Positions 25,459-35,938 of a stretch of 64,000 bases of DNA are shown one piece after another (position 1 is the first letter of the stretch; every line of letters starts with the position of its first letter). The notes beneath the pieces are model-generated. The model saw only the letters and a program-made list of their open reading frames with translations. It was not told where the DNA came from and did no database searches. Source of the stretch: Acidisoma cellulosilyticum (GTDB taxonomy: Bacteria > Pseudomonadota > Alphaproteobacteria > Acetobacterales > Acetobacteraceae); NCBI RefSeq assembly GCF_020621385.1, contig NZ_JAESVA010000001.1:1-64000 (forward strand). The letters are read 5' to 3'. The position numbers were made by a program, and so were the translations under genes.

Positions 25459-28400
25459 TCAGATCTCTTCGACCGCCGAAATACCCGGCATCACCTTCAG
25501 CGCCGCCGCCAGACGCGGTGAGACATTGAAGCGCCCGGGCAGACGGATCTCGGCCTCGCGCGCCGCGTCCAGACGCGGGTGAAGAATAACCTCGCCCCGC
25601 CCTGCCCCTTCCTGCTTCAGCAGGGTCCGGATATGATCGACCGCCGAGGTTTCCGACAGCCAGACGCGCATGCCGACGCCGGCACCCGCTGCCGCCTTTT
25701 CGAGTGAGGTCACATCCTGCGCGGTGATGCGCAGCGCGTCGCCGTCCATGCGCAGATCGACCGTCACCAGCAGCGCACTGCCTTCCCGCATGAATTCCTG
25801 AGAGCGCGACAGCACTTCGCTGAACATCGTCACCTCGAAACTACCGCCGCCGTCCGACAGGCGCAGCCAGGCCATGCGGCCACCGGTCTTGGTCGGGCGC
25901 ACCTTGGGTGATCCGACAACGATGCCGGCCACCTTCACGCGGCCGACGCCGTTTTCAGCCACCGTCTGCAACCGGGCGCTGGTCGTCACACCCAGACGCC
26001 GCAGCGTCGATCCGAAACTATCCAGCGGATGGCTGGTGAGATGAAACCCGATTGCCTCGGCCTCGAAACCCAGCCGGTCCAGCATCGGCCAATCCAGCAG
26101 ATCCGGCAGGCGCAGCGGCTCGGGCTTCGCATCCGCCCCGCCGAATAGGCCAATCTGACCGCTGCCGCGATCCTCCGCCGTCGCCTGGGCGCGCTTGAGC
26201 AGAATTTCGGCGCCCGTGAACAGCCTTGCGCGATTATTGTCGAGATGATCGAAGGCGCCAGCCTTGATCAGGTTTTCCAGCTGCATCTTGTTGAGCAGCT
26301 TGGGGTCAACGCGCTCGGAGAAATCCGCGAGCCCGTCGAAGGGTTTCGCACCCCGCGCGGCCGCGACCGCCTCCATCGCCGACTGACCCACGCGCTTGAC
26401 GGCAGCCAGCGCGTAGCGAATGGCGAGCTTACCGTCCGGCAGACGCTCCACCGTGAAATCGGCACCGGATCTGTTGATGTCCGGCGGCAGAATGGTGATG
26501 CCCATGCGGTTGGCTTCCTGACGGAAGGCAGCCAGCTTGTCGGTATTGCTGATCGCCAGGCTCATACAGGCCGCGATGAAGGGTACCGGATGGTTCGCCT
26601 TCATCCAGGCGGTCTGATAGGCGACCAAGGCGTAAGCCGCGGCATGAGACTTGTTGAAACCATAGTCGGCGAACTTCGCCATGAGGTCGAAGATTTCACC
26701 GGCCTTCTCAGCCTCGATCCCTTGCGCCATCGCGCCGTCGGTAAAGATCTTGCGCTGGCTTTCCATCTCCGCGCGGATCTTCTTGCCCATGGCCCGGCGC
26801 AGCAGGTCGGCCGCGCCCAGGCTATAGCCGCCCAGCTTCTGGGCGATCTGCATGACCTGTTCCTGATAGACCATGATGCCATAGGTCTCGGACAGGACAT
26901 CGTGAATATCCGGATGCGGCGGCTCCCACGCCTCACCATGCTTGCGCTGGCAATAGGCCGGGATATTGGCCATCGGGCCGGGCCGGTAGAGGGCCACCGC
27001 CGCGATCAGATCCTCGAACCGGTCAGGGCGCATCTGGCGCAAAACGTCGCGCATGCCCTGACTTTCAAACTGGAAGACGCCGCCGGCGTCACCCCGCTGC
27101 AGCATCTCGTAGGTCGACACATCATCCAACGGCAGCGTGTCGATATCGACGTCGATATCGAGCCCCTTCAGGAAGGTGATGGCGCGACGGATGATGGTCA
27201 GCGTCGTCAGACCCAGGAAGTCGAACTTCACCAGCCCGGCCTGCTCGACATGCTTCATGGAATATTGCGTGACGAGGAAGTCCGACCGCGGGTCCTTATA
27301 CAGCGGCACAAGCTCGGTCAGCGGGCGGTCCCCGATGACGACGCCGGCGGCATGGGTGCTGGCATGGCGATAAAGCCCTTCCAACTGTAGCGCGATTTCC
27401 AGCAGCCGGCGCACGGATTCGTCCTCGTCTCGCATCTGCTGCAACTTCGGCTCGCCGTCCACCGCCTCTTTCAACGTCACCGGTTTGGCGGGATTGTTGG
27501 GGATCAGTTCCGCGACGCGGTTGACCTGACCGAAGGGCAGACCGAGCACGCGGCCCACGTCACGCACCGCTGCACGCGCCTGCAGCTTTCCATAGGTGAT
27601 GATCTGCGCGACACGATCCGACCCGTATTCGCGGCGCACATAGGAAATCACCTCATCACGGCGATCCTGGCAGAAGTCGATATCGAAGTCGGGCATCGAT
27701 ACGCGTTCCGGGTTCAGGAAGCGCTCGAAGAGCAGACTGAAGCGCAGCGGATCCAGCGCGGTGATCGAGAGTGCGAAGGCGACCAGCGAACCCGCGCCCG
27801 ACCCACGACCCGGACCTACCGGAATATCGCGCGCCTTGGCCCATTGGATAAAGTCGGCGACGATCATGAAATAGCCGGGGAAGCCCATGCGGGCGATGAC
27901 GCCCAGCTCGAAATCCAGGCGTTCGGTATAGATTCGGGTTGTATCCTCATCTGCCTTCAGACGCGCCAGATAGGCATCCAGGCCCGTATGGGCCATATTG
28001 CGGACCGTCTCCTCCTCCGTCATGCCCTCCTGCACCTTGGGGCAGACGGGCAGCAGCGGCTTGCGGCTTTCGGCCATGACCGCGCAACGCTGTGCGATAG
28101 CCAGCGTATTGTCGCAGGCCTCCGGCAGATCATGGAACAGTTCACGCATCACGGAAGCAGGCTTGAACCAATGTTCCGGCGTCACGTGCCGGCGGTCGGC
28201 TTCCGACAGCACGCGCCCTTCCGCGATGCACAGCAGCGCGTCATGCGCTTGATACATGCTCTCGGTCGCGAAATAGCAGTCATTGGCGGCGACGATGGGC
28301 AGGCCGATCTCATCCGCCAGCGCCAGAATGCCAGGCTCGATCGCTTTCTCGATTGAGAGGCCGTGGCGGTGCAGTTCCACCGCCATACGGTCGGGGAAGA

Positions 28401-28884
28401 GTTCCGCGAAACGCGCCAGCAGCCGTGCGGCCTCGGCCCGCTGCCCTTCGGCAAGCAAGCGGTTGATCGGCCCGAAGGTGCCACCGGTGAGCAGGAACAG
28501 CCCTTCCGAGAGTTCGGCCAGCCGCTCGAATGACACCTGCGGCTTCAGCCCGGCCTCGGTCTCCAGATAGGTGACGGAACTGAGGCGCTGCAGATTGGCG
28601 AAACCGACCTCAGTCTGGGCCAGAACGACAATCGGATCGGGCGGCAGACGCGGCAGATCGGCCCGCGCCAAGCCGATCTGGCAGCCCATGATCGGCTGCA
28701 CGCCTTTACCCGTGGCGTATTGGGCGAATTCCAGGGCGCCGAACATATTGCTGCTATCGGTCAGCGCCAGCGCCGGCATGCCGTCGCCGGCCGCAAGGGC
28801 GATCAGCTTGTCGACCTTGATCGCCCCTTCGCTAAGCGAATAGGCGGAATGGGCGTGCAGATGGACGAAGCTTTTGGCGATCAT
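25459..28884 (-). CDS. dnaE: DNA polymerase III subunit alpha
   Basis: The 1141-residue replicative polymerase catalytic subunit. The N-terminal PHP domain begins VHLHAHSAYSLSEGAIKVD. The catalytic aspartates lie in MPDFDIDFCQDRRDEVISYV, preceded by VGPGRGSGAGSLVAFALSIT, and the third block is YRPGPMANIP. The C-terminal part holds the tandem helix-hairpin-helix and OB domains (VAGIVVGSPKVRPTKTGG). Length is normal for DnaE1. The ATG at 28884 has AGG eight bases before it. No other replication genes are nearby. Confidence 0.97.
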   Translation of the reverse strand: MIAKSFVHLHAHSAYSLSEGAIKVDKLIALAAGDGMPALALTDSSNMFGALEFAQYATGKGVQPIMGCQIGLARADLPRLPPDPIVVLAQTEVGFANLQRLSSVTYLETEAGLKPQVSFERLAELSEGLFLLTGGTFGPINRLLAEGQRAEAARLLARFAELFPDRMAVELHRHGLSIEKAIEPGILALADEIGLPIVAANDCYFATESMYQAHDALLCIAEGRVLSEADRRHVTPEHWFKPASVMRELFHDLPEACDNTLAIAQRCAVMAESRKPLLPVCPKVQEGMTEEETVRNMAHTGLDAYLARLKADEDTTRIYTERLDFELGVIARMGFPGYFMIVADFIQWAKARDIPVGPGRGSGAGSLVAFALSITALDPLRFSLLFERFLNPERVSMPDFDIDFCQDRRDEVISYVRREYGSDRVAQIITYGKLQARAAVRDVGRVLGLPFGQVNRVAELIPNNPAKPVTLKEAVDGEPKLQQMRDEDESVRRLLEIALQLEGLYRHASTHAAGVVIGDRPLTELVPLYKDPRSDFLVTQYSMKHVEQAGLVKFDFLGLTTLTIIRRAITFLKGLDIDVDIDTLPLDDVSTYEMLQRGDAGGVFQFESQGMRDVLRQMRPDRFEDLIAAVALYRPGPMANIPAYCQRKHGEAWEPPHPDIHDVLSETYGIMVYQEQVMQIAQKLGGYSLGAADLLRRAMGKKIRAEMESQRKIFTDGAMAQGIEAEKAGEIFDLMAKFADYGFNKSHAAAYALVAYQTAWMKANHPVPFIAACMSLAISNTDKLAAFRQEANRMGITILPPDINRSGADFTVERLPDGKLAIRYALAAVKRVGQSAMEAVAAARGAKPFDGLADFSERVDPKLLNKMQLENLIKAGAFDHLDNNRARLFTGAEILLKRAQATAEDRGSGQIGLFGGADAKPEPLRLPDLLDWPMLDRLGFEAEAIGFHLTSHPLDSFGSTLRRLGVTTSARLQTVAENGVGRVKVAGIVVGSPKVRPTKTGGRMAWLRLSDGGGSFEVTMFSEVLSRSQEFMREGSALLVTVDLRMDGDALRITAQDVTSLEKAAAGAGVGMRVWLSETSAVDHIRTLLKQEGAGRGEVILHPRLDAAREAEIRLPGRFNVSPRLAAALKVMPGISAVEEI

Positions 28885-28948
28885 GGCCCAAACCTAATCC
28901 ATCAGACCCGAGTCGTGCAGCCAGACTCTCCGCAAGGCTCCGACCCGA

Positions 28949-29986
28949 TCAGCCAGCCATTTTGATCCCGACCTGTGCCGCCATACGTGCCAGCACGGCG
29001 GGGTCGGATATGCCCTGGACATCGCGGCGCGGCGTATAGGGCGCTTCCAACTGCGCTGCCTCCTCGTCCGTCAGGGTGATGGACAGCGCGGCAATCGCAT
29101 CGTCGATATGGCTGGTCTTGATCGCGCCGATGATCGGCGCCGCGACAGTCGGGTTGCGCCTGAGCCAGGCAAGCGCGATCTGCGCGCGGCTGACACCACG
29201 TTCGGCCGCCACGGCACCAACGGCGTCCACGATGGTCTGGTCACTGGTCGAGGTCAGGTCATACAGCAGAGCCGCATAGGGTTCGGCCTCGGACCGCGCC
29301 GTGGTCTCCCCCCAGGGCCGCGCCAGCCGGCCGCGCGCGAGCGGGCTATAGACGATCGTCTGCACGCCTTCATCGGCACAAAGCGGCAGCATCTCCCGCT
29401 CCTCCTCGCGAGCGATCAAGCTGTAGCAATCCTGCATCGAGACGAAACGCGCCCAGCCATTGGCCTTCTGCAGATGCAGCGCCTTGCTGAATTCCCAGGC
29501 CATCATCGACGACGCGCCGAGGTAGCGCACCTTGCCCATCTTCACGAGGTCATGCAGCGCCTCCAGCGTCTCCTCCCAAGGTGTCCGCTGATCGCGGCGA
29601 TGGATCTGGTAGAGATCGATGTAATCGGTGCCGAGCCGCCGCAGGCTGTGGTCCACCTCCGTCATGATCGCCTTGCGCGACAGGCCGACGGCATTGGCGC
29701 CGGTCCGCATCGGCGCCATCAGCTTGGTGGCGATGACGACGCTGTCACGATCCGCGAAATCCTTCAACGCGCGGCCGAGGATTTCCTCGCTCGTGCCGAA
29801 GGAATAGATATTCGCCGTATCGAAGAAATTGATCCCCGCCTCGATCGCGTGGCGGATGACCGGACGCGCCGCTTCCTCATCCAGCGACCAGGACGGATGG
29901 CCGCGCGATGGCTCGCCGAACCCCATGCAGCCGATGCAGATCGGAGAAATATCGAGACCTGTATGACCGAGCTTGACGTATTGCAT
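28949..29986 (-). CDS. Aldo/keto reductase
   Basis: A 345-residue NADPH-dependent oxidoreductase of the AKR superfamily (YajO/AKR-C type). The catalytic tetrad can be read as Asp in FFDTANIYS, Tyr in the same block, Lys in VVIATKLM and His in YQIHRRDQ. The nucleotide region includes IAWLRRNPTVAAPIIGA-type text (here ALAWLRRNPTVAAPIIGA). Start ATG 29986 has GGGAGA upstream; the frame open to 30052 runs into the promoter. It is divergent from tetR with two palindromic operators between, so the TetR protein probably represses it. Confidence 0.93.
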   Translation of the reverse strand: MQYVKLGHTGLDISPICIGCMGFGEPSRGHPSWSLDEEAARPVIRHAIEAGINFFDTANIYSFGTSEEILGRALKDFADRDSVVIATKLMAPMRTGANAVGLSRKAIMTEVDHSLRRLGTDYIDLYQIHRRDQRTPWEETLEALHDLVKMGKVRYLGASSMMAWEFSKALHLQKANGWARFVSMQDCYSLIAREEEREMLPLCADEGVQTIVYSPLARGRLARPWGETTARSEAEPYAALLYDLTSTSDQTIVDAVGAVAAERGVSRAQIALAWLRRNPTVAAPIIGAIKTSHIDDAIAALSITLTDEEAAQLEAPYTPRRDVQGISDPAVLARMAAQVGIKMAG

Positions 29987-30011
29987 GCTAGTCTCCCTGA
30001 CGACATATAAC

Positions 30012-30025
30012 CGGACGATTGTCCG
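30012..30025. promoter_or_regulatory. TetR-type operator, copy 1
   Basis: CGGAC-GATT-GTCCG is a perfect inverted repeat, 14 bp, in the divergent promoter of the aldo/keto reductase and tetR. It matches copy 2 in both arms and spacing. Confidence 0.7.
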
Positions 30026-30043
30026 ATTATCGATCGCAGCGTT

Positions 30044-30062
30044 AACGGACAACTGTCCGTTT
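30044..30062. promoter_or_regulatory. TetR-type operator, copy 2
   Basis: ACGGACAACTGTCCGT at 30045-30060 has the same CGGAC-N4-GTCCG core as copy 1. The centres are 34 bp apart. This copy lies just before tetR and could autoregulate it. Confidence 0.7.
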
Positions 30063-30076
30063 AGTCAAGAGAGACG

Positions 30077-30643
30077 ATGACCGACGACGAGATTCTGCGT
30101 GCCGATGCGCGCGCCAACCGAGATCGCATTCTGGATATCGCGCGCGCGGCCTTCGCGGCTGACCCGGATGCGTCCCTCACCTCCATCGCCAAGACCGCCG
30201 GCGTCGGCCAAGGCACGCTGTATCGGCATTTCCCGAGCCGCGAGGCCTTGGTGGTCGGCGTCTATCGGAAGGAGATCGACGGGCTGGTTGCTCTGGCGCC
30301 GCAGTTGCTGACAGAACACCCGCCGCTTCAGGCATTCCGGCTGTGGTGCGAGCGGCTGGCGGAATTCGGCCGCATCAAGCAGGGCGTCGCCGATGTCTTG
30401 CAGGCGGCGAAATCGGACCGGGATGTGCAGGAAACCTACGGGCCGATGGTGGCCGCGACCCGCCGGTTGATGGACGCCTGCGAAGGCGCGGGCCTGATCC
30501 GGGCGGGCGGCGACCCGGAGGATGTCCTGCTGATCCTGAGCACCCTGTTGCGTATCCCGCCCGGCCCCGCCGGAGAGGCAAGGGCCGCGAGGCTTATCGC
30601 CTTCGTGTTGCAGGGCCTGGGCGCCGACGACAAAGGCGCGTGA
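30077..30643 (+). CDS. TetR-family transcriptional regulator
   Basis: A 188-residue regulator. The helix-turn-helix is in LTSIAKTAGVGQGTLYRHFPSR-type text (residues about 35-55), with VVGVYRKEI after it, and the helical ligand-binding domain covers the rest. The N-terminal DEILRADARANRDRILDIAR is typical. ATG 30077 has AGAGAGA upstream. The divergent aldo/keto reductase and the two matching palindromes in the 90-base spacer indicate local control, probably relieved by an electrophile or aromatic substrate of the reductase; the ligand is unknown. Confidence 0.92.
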   Translation: MTDDEILRADARANRDRILDIARAAFAADPDASLTSIAKTAGVGQGTLYRHFPSREALVVGVYRKEIDGLVALAPQLLTEHPPLQAFRLWCERLAEFGRIKQGVADVLQAAKSDRDVQETYGPMVAATRRLMDACEGAGLIRAGGDPEDVLLILSTLLRIPPGPAGEARAARLIAFVLQGLGADDKGA

Positions 30644-30778
30644 GACGCTGGCTGGTCATGACCTGCGAAAGATCTAACTTAGAACGGAAATTTTCGCCTT
30701 GTTTTGGCAACCGGGCGATGGTTTCAGCCGACCGACTCAGATAACGCCACTGCTTTGATACGACAAACCGCGTCCAAA

Positions 30779-31171
30779 TCATTTTCCGTGACGAGACTCA
30801 TTCAAATCTATTGCTGCGCGAATGAGCGCCTTCAAGGCTTCGCCATCGATCGCATCGCCGTCACGGATATCGATGGCCCGCCGCACATTGCCGTCGAGGC
30901 TGGCATTGAACAGGCCGGATGGATCAGGCAGCGCCGCCCCCTTCGCGAAGGTCAGCTTGACCTTGTCGCGATAGGTTTCCCCCGTGCAGAGAATCCCGCC
31001 ATGCGACCAGACAGGAACGCCCGAGGGGTTGGAGGGTTTTTGCCATTTCATCTCCTCCACGACCTCGGCATCGGCTTCATGGATAAGCGCACGGATGCGA
31101 GACAATATTTCGCCAAGCCCGTCAGACAAGGACGCGATCTTTGCGTCGACGAGCGCAGATGTGGATTTCAC
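30779..31171 (-). CDS. DUF1801 domain-containing protein
   Basis: A 130-residue protein of the DUF1801/YdhG-like group: RIRALIHEADAEVVEEMKWQ, then a PVWSHGGILCTGETYRDKVK-type core, LTFAKGAALPDP and a C-terminal ALIRAAIDLN helix. The family has a TBP-like fold with no established reaction. It starts at GTG 31171, without a clear ribosome site. It stands alone between tetR and the divergent MFS gene. Confidence 0.8.
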   Translation of the reverse strand: MKSTSALVDAKIASLSDGLGEILSRIRALIHEADAEVVEEMKWQKPSNPSGVPVWSHGGILCTGETYRDKVKLTFAKGAALPDPSGLFNASLDGNVRRAIDIRDGDAIDGEALKALIRAAIDLNESRHGK

Positions 31172-31315
31172 GGTCTGAGACGGGCTCTTGCCATATCCTG
31201 TTTTCCTTCCCGTTCCGCAGGATAAACCCGCCTTCGCTGGCGGTACACATTCTATCAGTACAGGCCATCACCAATAGGGCGATCAAATCGCCGGCATCGG
31301 GGAAGCTTCGCGCAG

Positions 31316-32623
31316 ATGGCAGCGACCGCCATTGCCCGCACCCGATCCGACGAAATGCCTTCACAAAGTAGATTGCGCCCTTCCCTTGCAAGCCTGGATC
31401 AAGCAAGCAGACGGCATGACACGAGGCATCTGGATGTGACTGACCTGACCGAAGGCATGCCGCCCGCCCCTCCGCTTTGGCTTCTGGCGCTGATCACCTT
31501 CAGCGGCACCTTCGCGATGTATATCTTCGTCCCAGCCTTGCCGATGGCGGCGAAAGATCTGCACGCAGGCATCGCCACCATCCAGATGACGGCAAGCCTG
31601 TATATTCTCGGTCTTGCTGTCGGGCAGCTCTTCTACGGACCCTTGTCCGATCGCTTCGGCCGCCGCCGCGTCCTGATGGCCGGGCTGACCCTTTACACGC
31701 TGTCGGGGCTGGTCGCGGCGCTGGCCGTCAGCGTCCATATCCTGATCATTGCACGATTGTTCCAGGCCATGGGCGGCTGCTCGGGCCTTGTCATCGCGCG
31801 GGCCATCGTGCGGGACACCTCGGCGCCTAAGGATACCGCGCGGCGCCTGGCGATGATGAATCTCATGGTCACGCTCGGGCCCGGCATGGCGCCCATCATC
31901 GGCAGCCTTCTGACCAATACATTCGGCTGGCGCTCGATCTTCGTCCTGCTTTGTTCTCTGGGACTGCTCAATCTTGTCCTGGCAAAGATCAGGCTGCCGG
32001 AGACAGGCGGTCGCAGCAATACGGACCTCACCACCCTCGCCCGCAACTACGCGTCCCTGCTCGTCTCGCCCCGGTTCATCGGCTATTCCATCGGCGGCGG
32101 CTGCGCCACGACCTCGGTCTATGCTTTCATCTCCGTCGCGCCCTTCGTCTTCGTCGGCGAATTGCATCGGCCGAGCTACGAGGTGGGCATCTATCTGGCG
32201 GTCATCATCGGCGGCATCTGGCTCGGCAGCATGCTGGCCAGCCGCCTGATCAACCGTATGCCCATGGTGCCGCTGCTGATCGGCACCAATCTGATCAGCG
32301 TGGTCGCCGTCGTGATTTTCCTGGCCGCGGCGCTTACAGGCCATCTATCGGTCTGGCTTGTCGTCGCCAGCGTCTTCGTTTTCTCGGTAGGCGTGGGCAC
32401 GGCATCGCCGATGGCCCTGACCCAGGCGATCAGCGTCAACCCCCATGTCATCGGCTCGGCCTCAGGCCTGTATGGCTGCACGCAAATGGCCGTCGGCGCG
32501 CTTTGTACCGCGCTCGCCAGCCTGGGCCGAGACCCGGCACTCGCCGCCGCATCGGTGCTGGCGGGCGCCGGGGTCGTCAGCCAGGTCGCGTTCTGGTTCG
32601 CAAGCCGGCCGGGCAGCCGGTGA
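31316..32623 (+). CDS. Bcr/CflA-family drug efflux MFS transporter
   Basis: A 12-segment major facilitator. The first segment is LWLLALITFSGTFAMYIFVP; the conserved loop 2-3 motif is GPLSDRFGRRRVLMAG, and motif C-like text is GPGMAPIIGSLL. This is the Bcr/CflA drug-proton antiporter subfamily. The first 47 residues of the frame are not membrane-like, so ATG 31457 or GTG 31436 may be the true start; I keep the full frame as the outer limit. Substrates in the family include bicyclomycin and chloramphenicol. The gene is convergent with lolD, with no spacer. Confidence 0.87.
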   Translation: MAATAIARTRSDEMPSQSRLRPSLASLDQASRRHDTRHLDVTDLTEGMPPAPPLWLLALITFSGTFAMYIFVPALPMAAKDLHAGIATIQMTASLYILGLAVGQLFYGPLSDRFGRRRVLMAGLTLYTLSGLVAALAVSVHILIIARLFQAMGGCSGLVIARAIVRDTSAPKDTARRLAMMNLMVTLGPGMAPIIGSLLTNTFGWRSIFVLLCSLGLLNLVLAKIRLPETGGRSNTDLTTLARNYASLLVSPRFIGYSIGGGCATTSVYAFISVAPFVFVGELHRPSYEVGIYLAVIIGGIWLGSMLASRLINRMPMVPLLIGTNLISVVAVVIFLAAALTGHLSVWLVVASVFVFSVGVGTASPMALTQAISVNPHVIGSASGLYGCTQMAVGALCTALASLGRDPALAAASVLAGAGVVSQVAFWFASRPGSR

Positions 32624-33319
32624 TCAGGGCAGATCGATCAGCCGTCCGCCCTGTAGCGTCACACGACGGTCCATGCGCCCGGCAAGGTCCGGGTTATGGG
32701 TCGCGATCAATGCGGCCACGCGCTGACCGCGCACGGCGCTCAGCAATTCGTTGAAGACGATATCGGCCGTCTTGGTATCCAGATTGCCGGTCGGCTCATC
32801 CGCCAGCAGCACGCCGGGTTTGTTCGCGAGCGCGCGGGCAATCGCGACGCGCTGCTGCTCGCCGCCCGAAAGCTTGCCCGGCAGATGCTTCAGACGATGG
32901 TCCAGCCCGAAAGCCGCCAGCAATGCCTGCCCCCGAACTTCGGCGGTCTTGCGCGCGACACCCGCGATCATCTGCGGCAGGACGATGTTTTCGAGCGCCG
33001 TGAATTCCGCGAGCAGGTGATGGAACTGATAGACGAAACCGACGCGGTCACGGCGGATGGCCGTGCGCGCATTGTCCGGCAAGGCGCCTGCGTCCCGCCC
33101 GTCCATCATCACGCGACCCGCGTCAGGCCGGTCCAGCAGCCCGGCCAGATGCAGCAGGGTCGATTTGCCCGAGCCTGAGGGTGCGACCAGCGCCACAATC
33201 TCACCGGCCCGCAGCGTCAGGTCGATCGATGTCAGCACATCCAGGCTGCCGGCATCGGTGCGATAGCTGCGCCGCACCGCTTCCATGACCAGCGGCTCAT
33301 TCGTCACAGTGTTACTCAT
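32624..33319 (-). CDS. lolD: Lipoprotein-releasing ABC transporter ATPase
   Basis: A 231-residue ATPase: Walker [19 protein letters not shown], the LolD/MacB-type Q-loop [18 protein letters not shown], signature [16 protein letters not shown] and Walker [13 protein letters not shown]. The YQFHHLL block is diagnostic of LolD. It releases outer-membrane lipoproteins from the inner membrane to LolA, with the LolC/E protein. Its ATG overlaps the end of the lolC gene by eight bases. Confidence 0.93.
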   Translation of the reverse strand: MSNTVTNEPLVMEAVRRSYRTDAGSLDVLTSIDLTLRAGEIVALVAPSGSGKSTLLHLAGLLDRPDAGRVMMDGRDAGALPDNARTAIRRDRVGFVYQFHHLLAEFTALENIVLPQMIAGVARKTAEVRGQALLAAFGLDHRLKHLPGKLSGGEQQRVAIARALANKPGVLLADEPTGNLDTKTADIVFNELLSAVRGQRVAALIATHNPDLAGRMDRRVTLQGGRLIDLP

Positions 33320-34565
33320 GACGCAGCGCCTCCACAGGGTCGGTTCGCGCCGCGCGCCAGGACGGGTACAGGGTTGCCAGCAGCGACAGCACCAGCGCCA
33401 TGATCAGCACGGTCGTCACCTCGCTCCAATCCAGCACCGCCGGCAGCTGCTCCAGGAAATAGACGGTCGGATCGAACAGCGTCGTGCCGGTGATATGTTC
33501 CAGCGCTTGCCGGATACGCTCGATATTGGCGCAGAAGACGACACCGAGGACAAAGCCGATCAGCGTGCCGGTGACACCGATGGAAGCGCCCGCCATCAGG
33601 AAGATGCGCATGATGGCACCACGGCTGGCGCCCAGCGTGCGCAGCACCGCGATATCCCGGGTCTTGTCCTTCACCATCATGATCATGGATGAGATGACAT
33701 TGAAGGCCGCAACCACGATGATCAGCGTCAGGATCAGGAACATGACGTTCCGCTCCACCGTCACGGCCGCGAAGAAACTGTCATTGGACTGCTGCCAGTC
33801 GACGACGGAAATCGGCTTCGATGGCAGTGCCGCGCGAATGGCCTGGTTCACCCCACTGACATCGTCATGGTTCTTGACCGTGACTTCGATCTGCGTTGCC
33901 TTGCCCGGCGCATCGAAGAAAGTCTGCGCCGCGTCGATGGGCATGAAGACGAAGGTGGAATCGTATTCCTGCATGCCGACATTGAAGATGCCGACGACCT
34001 TATAGGCGCGGATGCGCGGAATGGTGCCGATGGCCGTCGCATTGCCCTGGGGGCTGACGAAGGTGATGTTCCCGCCGACCGTCAGCCCCAGGGACTGCGC
34101 CAGGCCGGAGCCGATGATGACCGCATCGTCGCCGGTCATGGCGTCGATGGACCCGGCCAGCATGTGGTTGGAGACAGAGGTCTGCGCCTCCAGATCCGTC
34201 TGGCTGATCCCGCGCACCACCCCGCCGGTGGCGCCACCATGGGCACCGGTCAGCAGGATTTCGCCCTGATAGACCGAAGCCGCGTTGATGACGCCCGGAA
34301 TGCCGCGAATGGTTCGCGCCGTCGCATCATAATCCGTGATCTGCGTGCCCCCGGCGCCATAGACGCCAAGGTCACCGTTCAGGCCCAGGATGCGCGACAG
34401 CAGGTCCTGCCGGAACCCGTTCATGACGCTCATCACGATGATCAGCGTCGCGACACCCAGGGCGATGCCGATCAACGAGAAGATGGCGATGACGGAGACG
34501 AATCGCTCGCCCTTCCGGGCGCGCAGATAGCGCCCGGCGACGGTACGCTCAAAGGAACCGAACAT
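33312..34565 (-). CDS. lolC: Lipoprotein-releasing ABC transporter permease LolC/E
   Basis: A 417-residue inner-membrane protein: the N-terminal segment [20 protein letters not shown], a large periplasmic MacB-type domain (about 45-260) and three C-terminal FtsX segments ([19 protein letters not shown] and others). The [21 protein letters not shown] block is the LolC/E signature. Only one such gene is present, as in most Alphaproteobacteria, where a homodimer replaces LolC plus LolE. It is coupled to proS through TGATG. Confidence 0.92.
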   Translation of the reverse strand: MFGSFERTVAGRYLRARKGERFVSVIAIFSLIGIALGVATLIIVMSVMNGFRQDLLSRILGLNGDLGVYGAGGTQITDYDATARTIRGIPGVINAASVYQGEILLTGAHGGATGGVVRGISQTDLEAQTSVSNHMLAGSIDAMTGDDAVIIGSGLAQSLGLTVGGNITFVSPQGNATAIGTIPRIRAYKVVGIFNVGMQEYDSTFVFMPIDAAQTFFDAPGKATQIEVTVKNHDDVSGVNQAIRAALPSKPISVVDWQQSNDSFFAAVTVERNVMFLILTLIIVVAAFNVISSMIMMVKDKTRDIAVLRTLGASRGAIMRIFLMAGASIGVTGTLIGFVLGVVFCANIERIRQALEHITGTTLFDPTVYFLEQLPAVLDWSEVTTVLIMALVLSLLATLYPSWRAARTDPVEALRHE

Positions 34566-35887
34566 CAGTTGGCGATCAGGCCGATTTTCGCGAGCGCTGC
34601 CTCGACCGTCAGTTCCTCACGCTCGCCGGTCGCCCGGCGCTTCAACTCCACCATGCCGTTCGCCGCGCCGCGCGGCCCGATGATGATCTGCCAGGGATGG
34701 CCCATCAGATCGGCATCCGCGAATTTCACGCCCGCGCGCTCGCTGCGGTCGTCATAGAGCGCGACCTTGCGGAGCTTGCCGTAGACGTCCTCGGCCATCG
34801 CATCGGTCACCGCGTCACCCTGCTTGAGGTTGAGGATGCCGACCTTGAAGGGTGCCACGCTGTCCGGCCAGATGATGCCGGCCTCGTCATGGCTCGCCTC
34901 GATCAGCGCGCCGACCATGCGGCTGACGCCGATGCCGTAGCTGCCCATTTCCGGGAAAAGCTTCTGCCCGTCCGGCCCGGTGACGGAGAAGTTCATCGCC
35001 GCCGAATATTTGGTGCCGAAATAGAAGATATGGCCGACCTCGATACCACGGCCTTCGCGGCGACGGTCTTCGGCGACCTTCCCCCAGGCGTCCAGATCAT
35101 GCTTCTCGTCCGTGGCGGCATAGTTGCCGGTCATGATGCCGAAGAAACGTTCAAGGTCTTCTGACTTGTCGATATCGAAATTGCCGGCGCCGTAGTCCAC
35201 ATCCTCGAAAGCCGCGTCATAGAAGACCTGGCTTTCGCCGGTCGGCGCCAGAATGATGAATTCATGGCTGAGGTCGCCGCCGATCGGGCCGGTATCGGCC
35301 ACCATCGGAATGGCCTTCACGCCCAGGCGCTGGAAGGTGCGCATATAGGCCAGCATCATGCGCCGGTAGATGATCACCGCGCCGGCATAGTCGAGCGCGA
35401 AACTATAGGCGTCCTTCATCAGGAATTCACGGCCGCGCATGACGCCGAAACGGGGGCGCACCTCGTCGCGGAACTTCCACTGAATCTGGTAAGCGGCCTG
35501 CGGCAATTCCTTGTAGCTTTTCACCGACTGACGATACAGGTCGGTGATCATCTCCTCATTGGTCGGGCCGAACAGCAGATCGCGCTCGTGACGATCCTTA
35601 ATCCGCAGCATCTCCTTGCCGTAATCCTCGTAGCGGCCGCTTTCCTGCCAGAGCGTCGCCGGCTGGATGGTCGGCATCAGCACTTCCTGCGCGCCGGCCG
35701 CGTCCTGCTCTTCCCGCACGATATCAGCGATATTGTTGAGGACGCGCAAACCTGCCGGCAGCCAAGCATAGATGCCGGCAGCCGTCTGCCGCACCAGACC
35801 GGCACGCAGCATGAGGCGATGCGAGGCGATCTGCGCCTCGGACGGCACTTCCTTGATGGTCGGGATCAGGCTTTGGGATAGACGCAT
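34565..35887 (-). CDS. proS: Proline--tRNA ligase (short alphaproteobacterial type)
   Basis: A 440-residue class II synthetase that charges tRNA-Pro. Visible are [20 protein letters not shown] at the start, [14 protein letters not shown], motif 2 [20 protein letters not shown] and motif 3 [16 protein letters not shown], followed by a C-terminal anticodon-binding domain. The editing (INS) domain of about 180 residues found in E. coli ProRS is absent, which is normal for this class of bacteria. It heads the proS-lolC-lolD operon. Confidence 0.97.
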   Translation of the reverse strand: MRLSQSLIPTIKEVPSEAQIASHRLMLRAGLVRQTAAGIYAWLPAGLRVLNNIADIVREEQDAAGAQEVLMPTIQPATLWQESGRYEDYGKEMLRIKDRHERDLLFGPTNEEMITDLYRQSVKSYKELPQAAYQIQWKFRDEVRPRFGVMRGREFLMKDAYSFALDYAGAVIIYRRMMLAYMRTFQRLGVKAIPMVADTGPIGGDLSHEFIILAPTGESQVFYDAAFEDVDYGAGNFDIDKSEDLERFFGIMTGNYAATDEKHDLDAWGKVAEDRRREGRGIEVGHIFYFGTKYSAAMNFSVTGPDGQKLFPEMGSYGIGVSRMVGALIEASHDEAGIIWPDSVAPFKVGILNLKQGDAVTDAMAEDVYGKLRKVALYDDRSERAGVKFADADLMGHPWQIIIGPRGAANGMVELKRRATGEREELTVEAALAKIGLIAN

Positions 35888-35938
35888 CGGCGTTGCATTC
35901 TTTCTCGGCTTGGACTGAGGCTCAGGCTGGGGCGGACC

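Noticed and set aside
26245-27390. 381-residue plus-strand open frame inside dnaE
   Set aside because: Antisense shadow of a conserved polymerase frame.
31122-31406. 94-residue minus-strand open frame next to DUF1801
   Set aside because: It overlaps the DUF1801 start and the MFS upstream region; no protein-like pattern.
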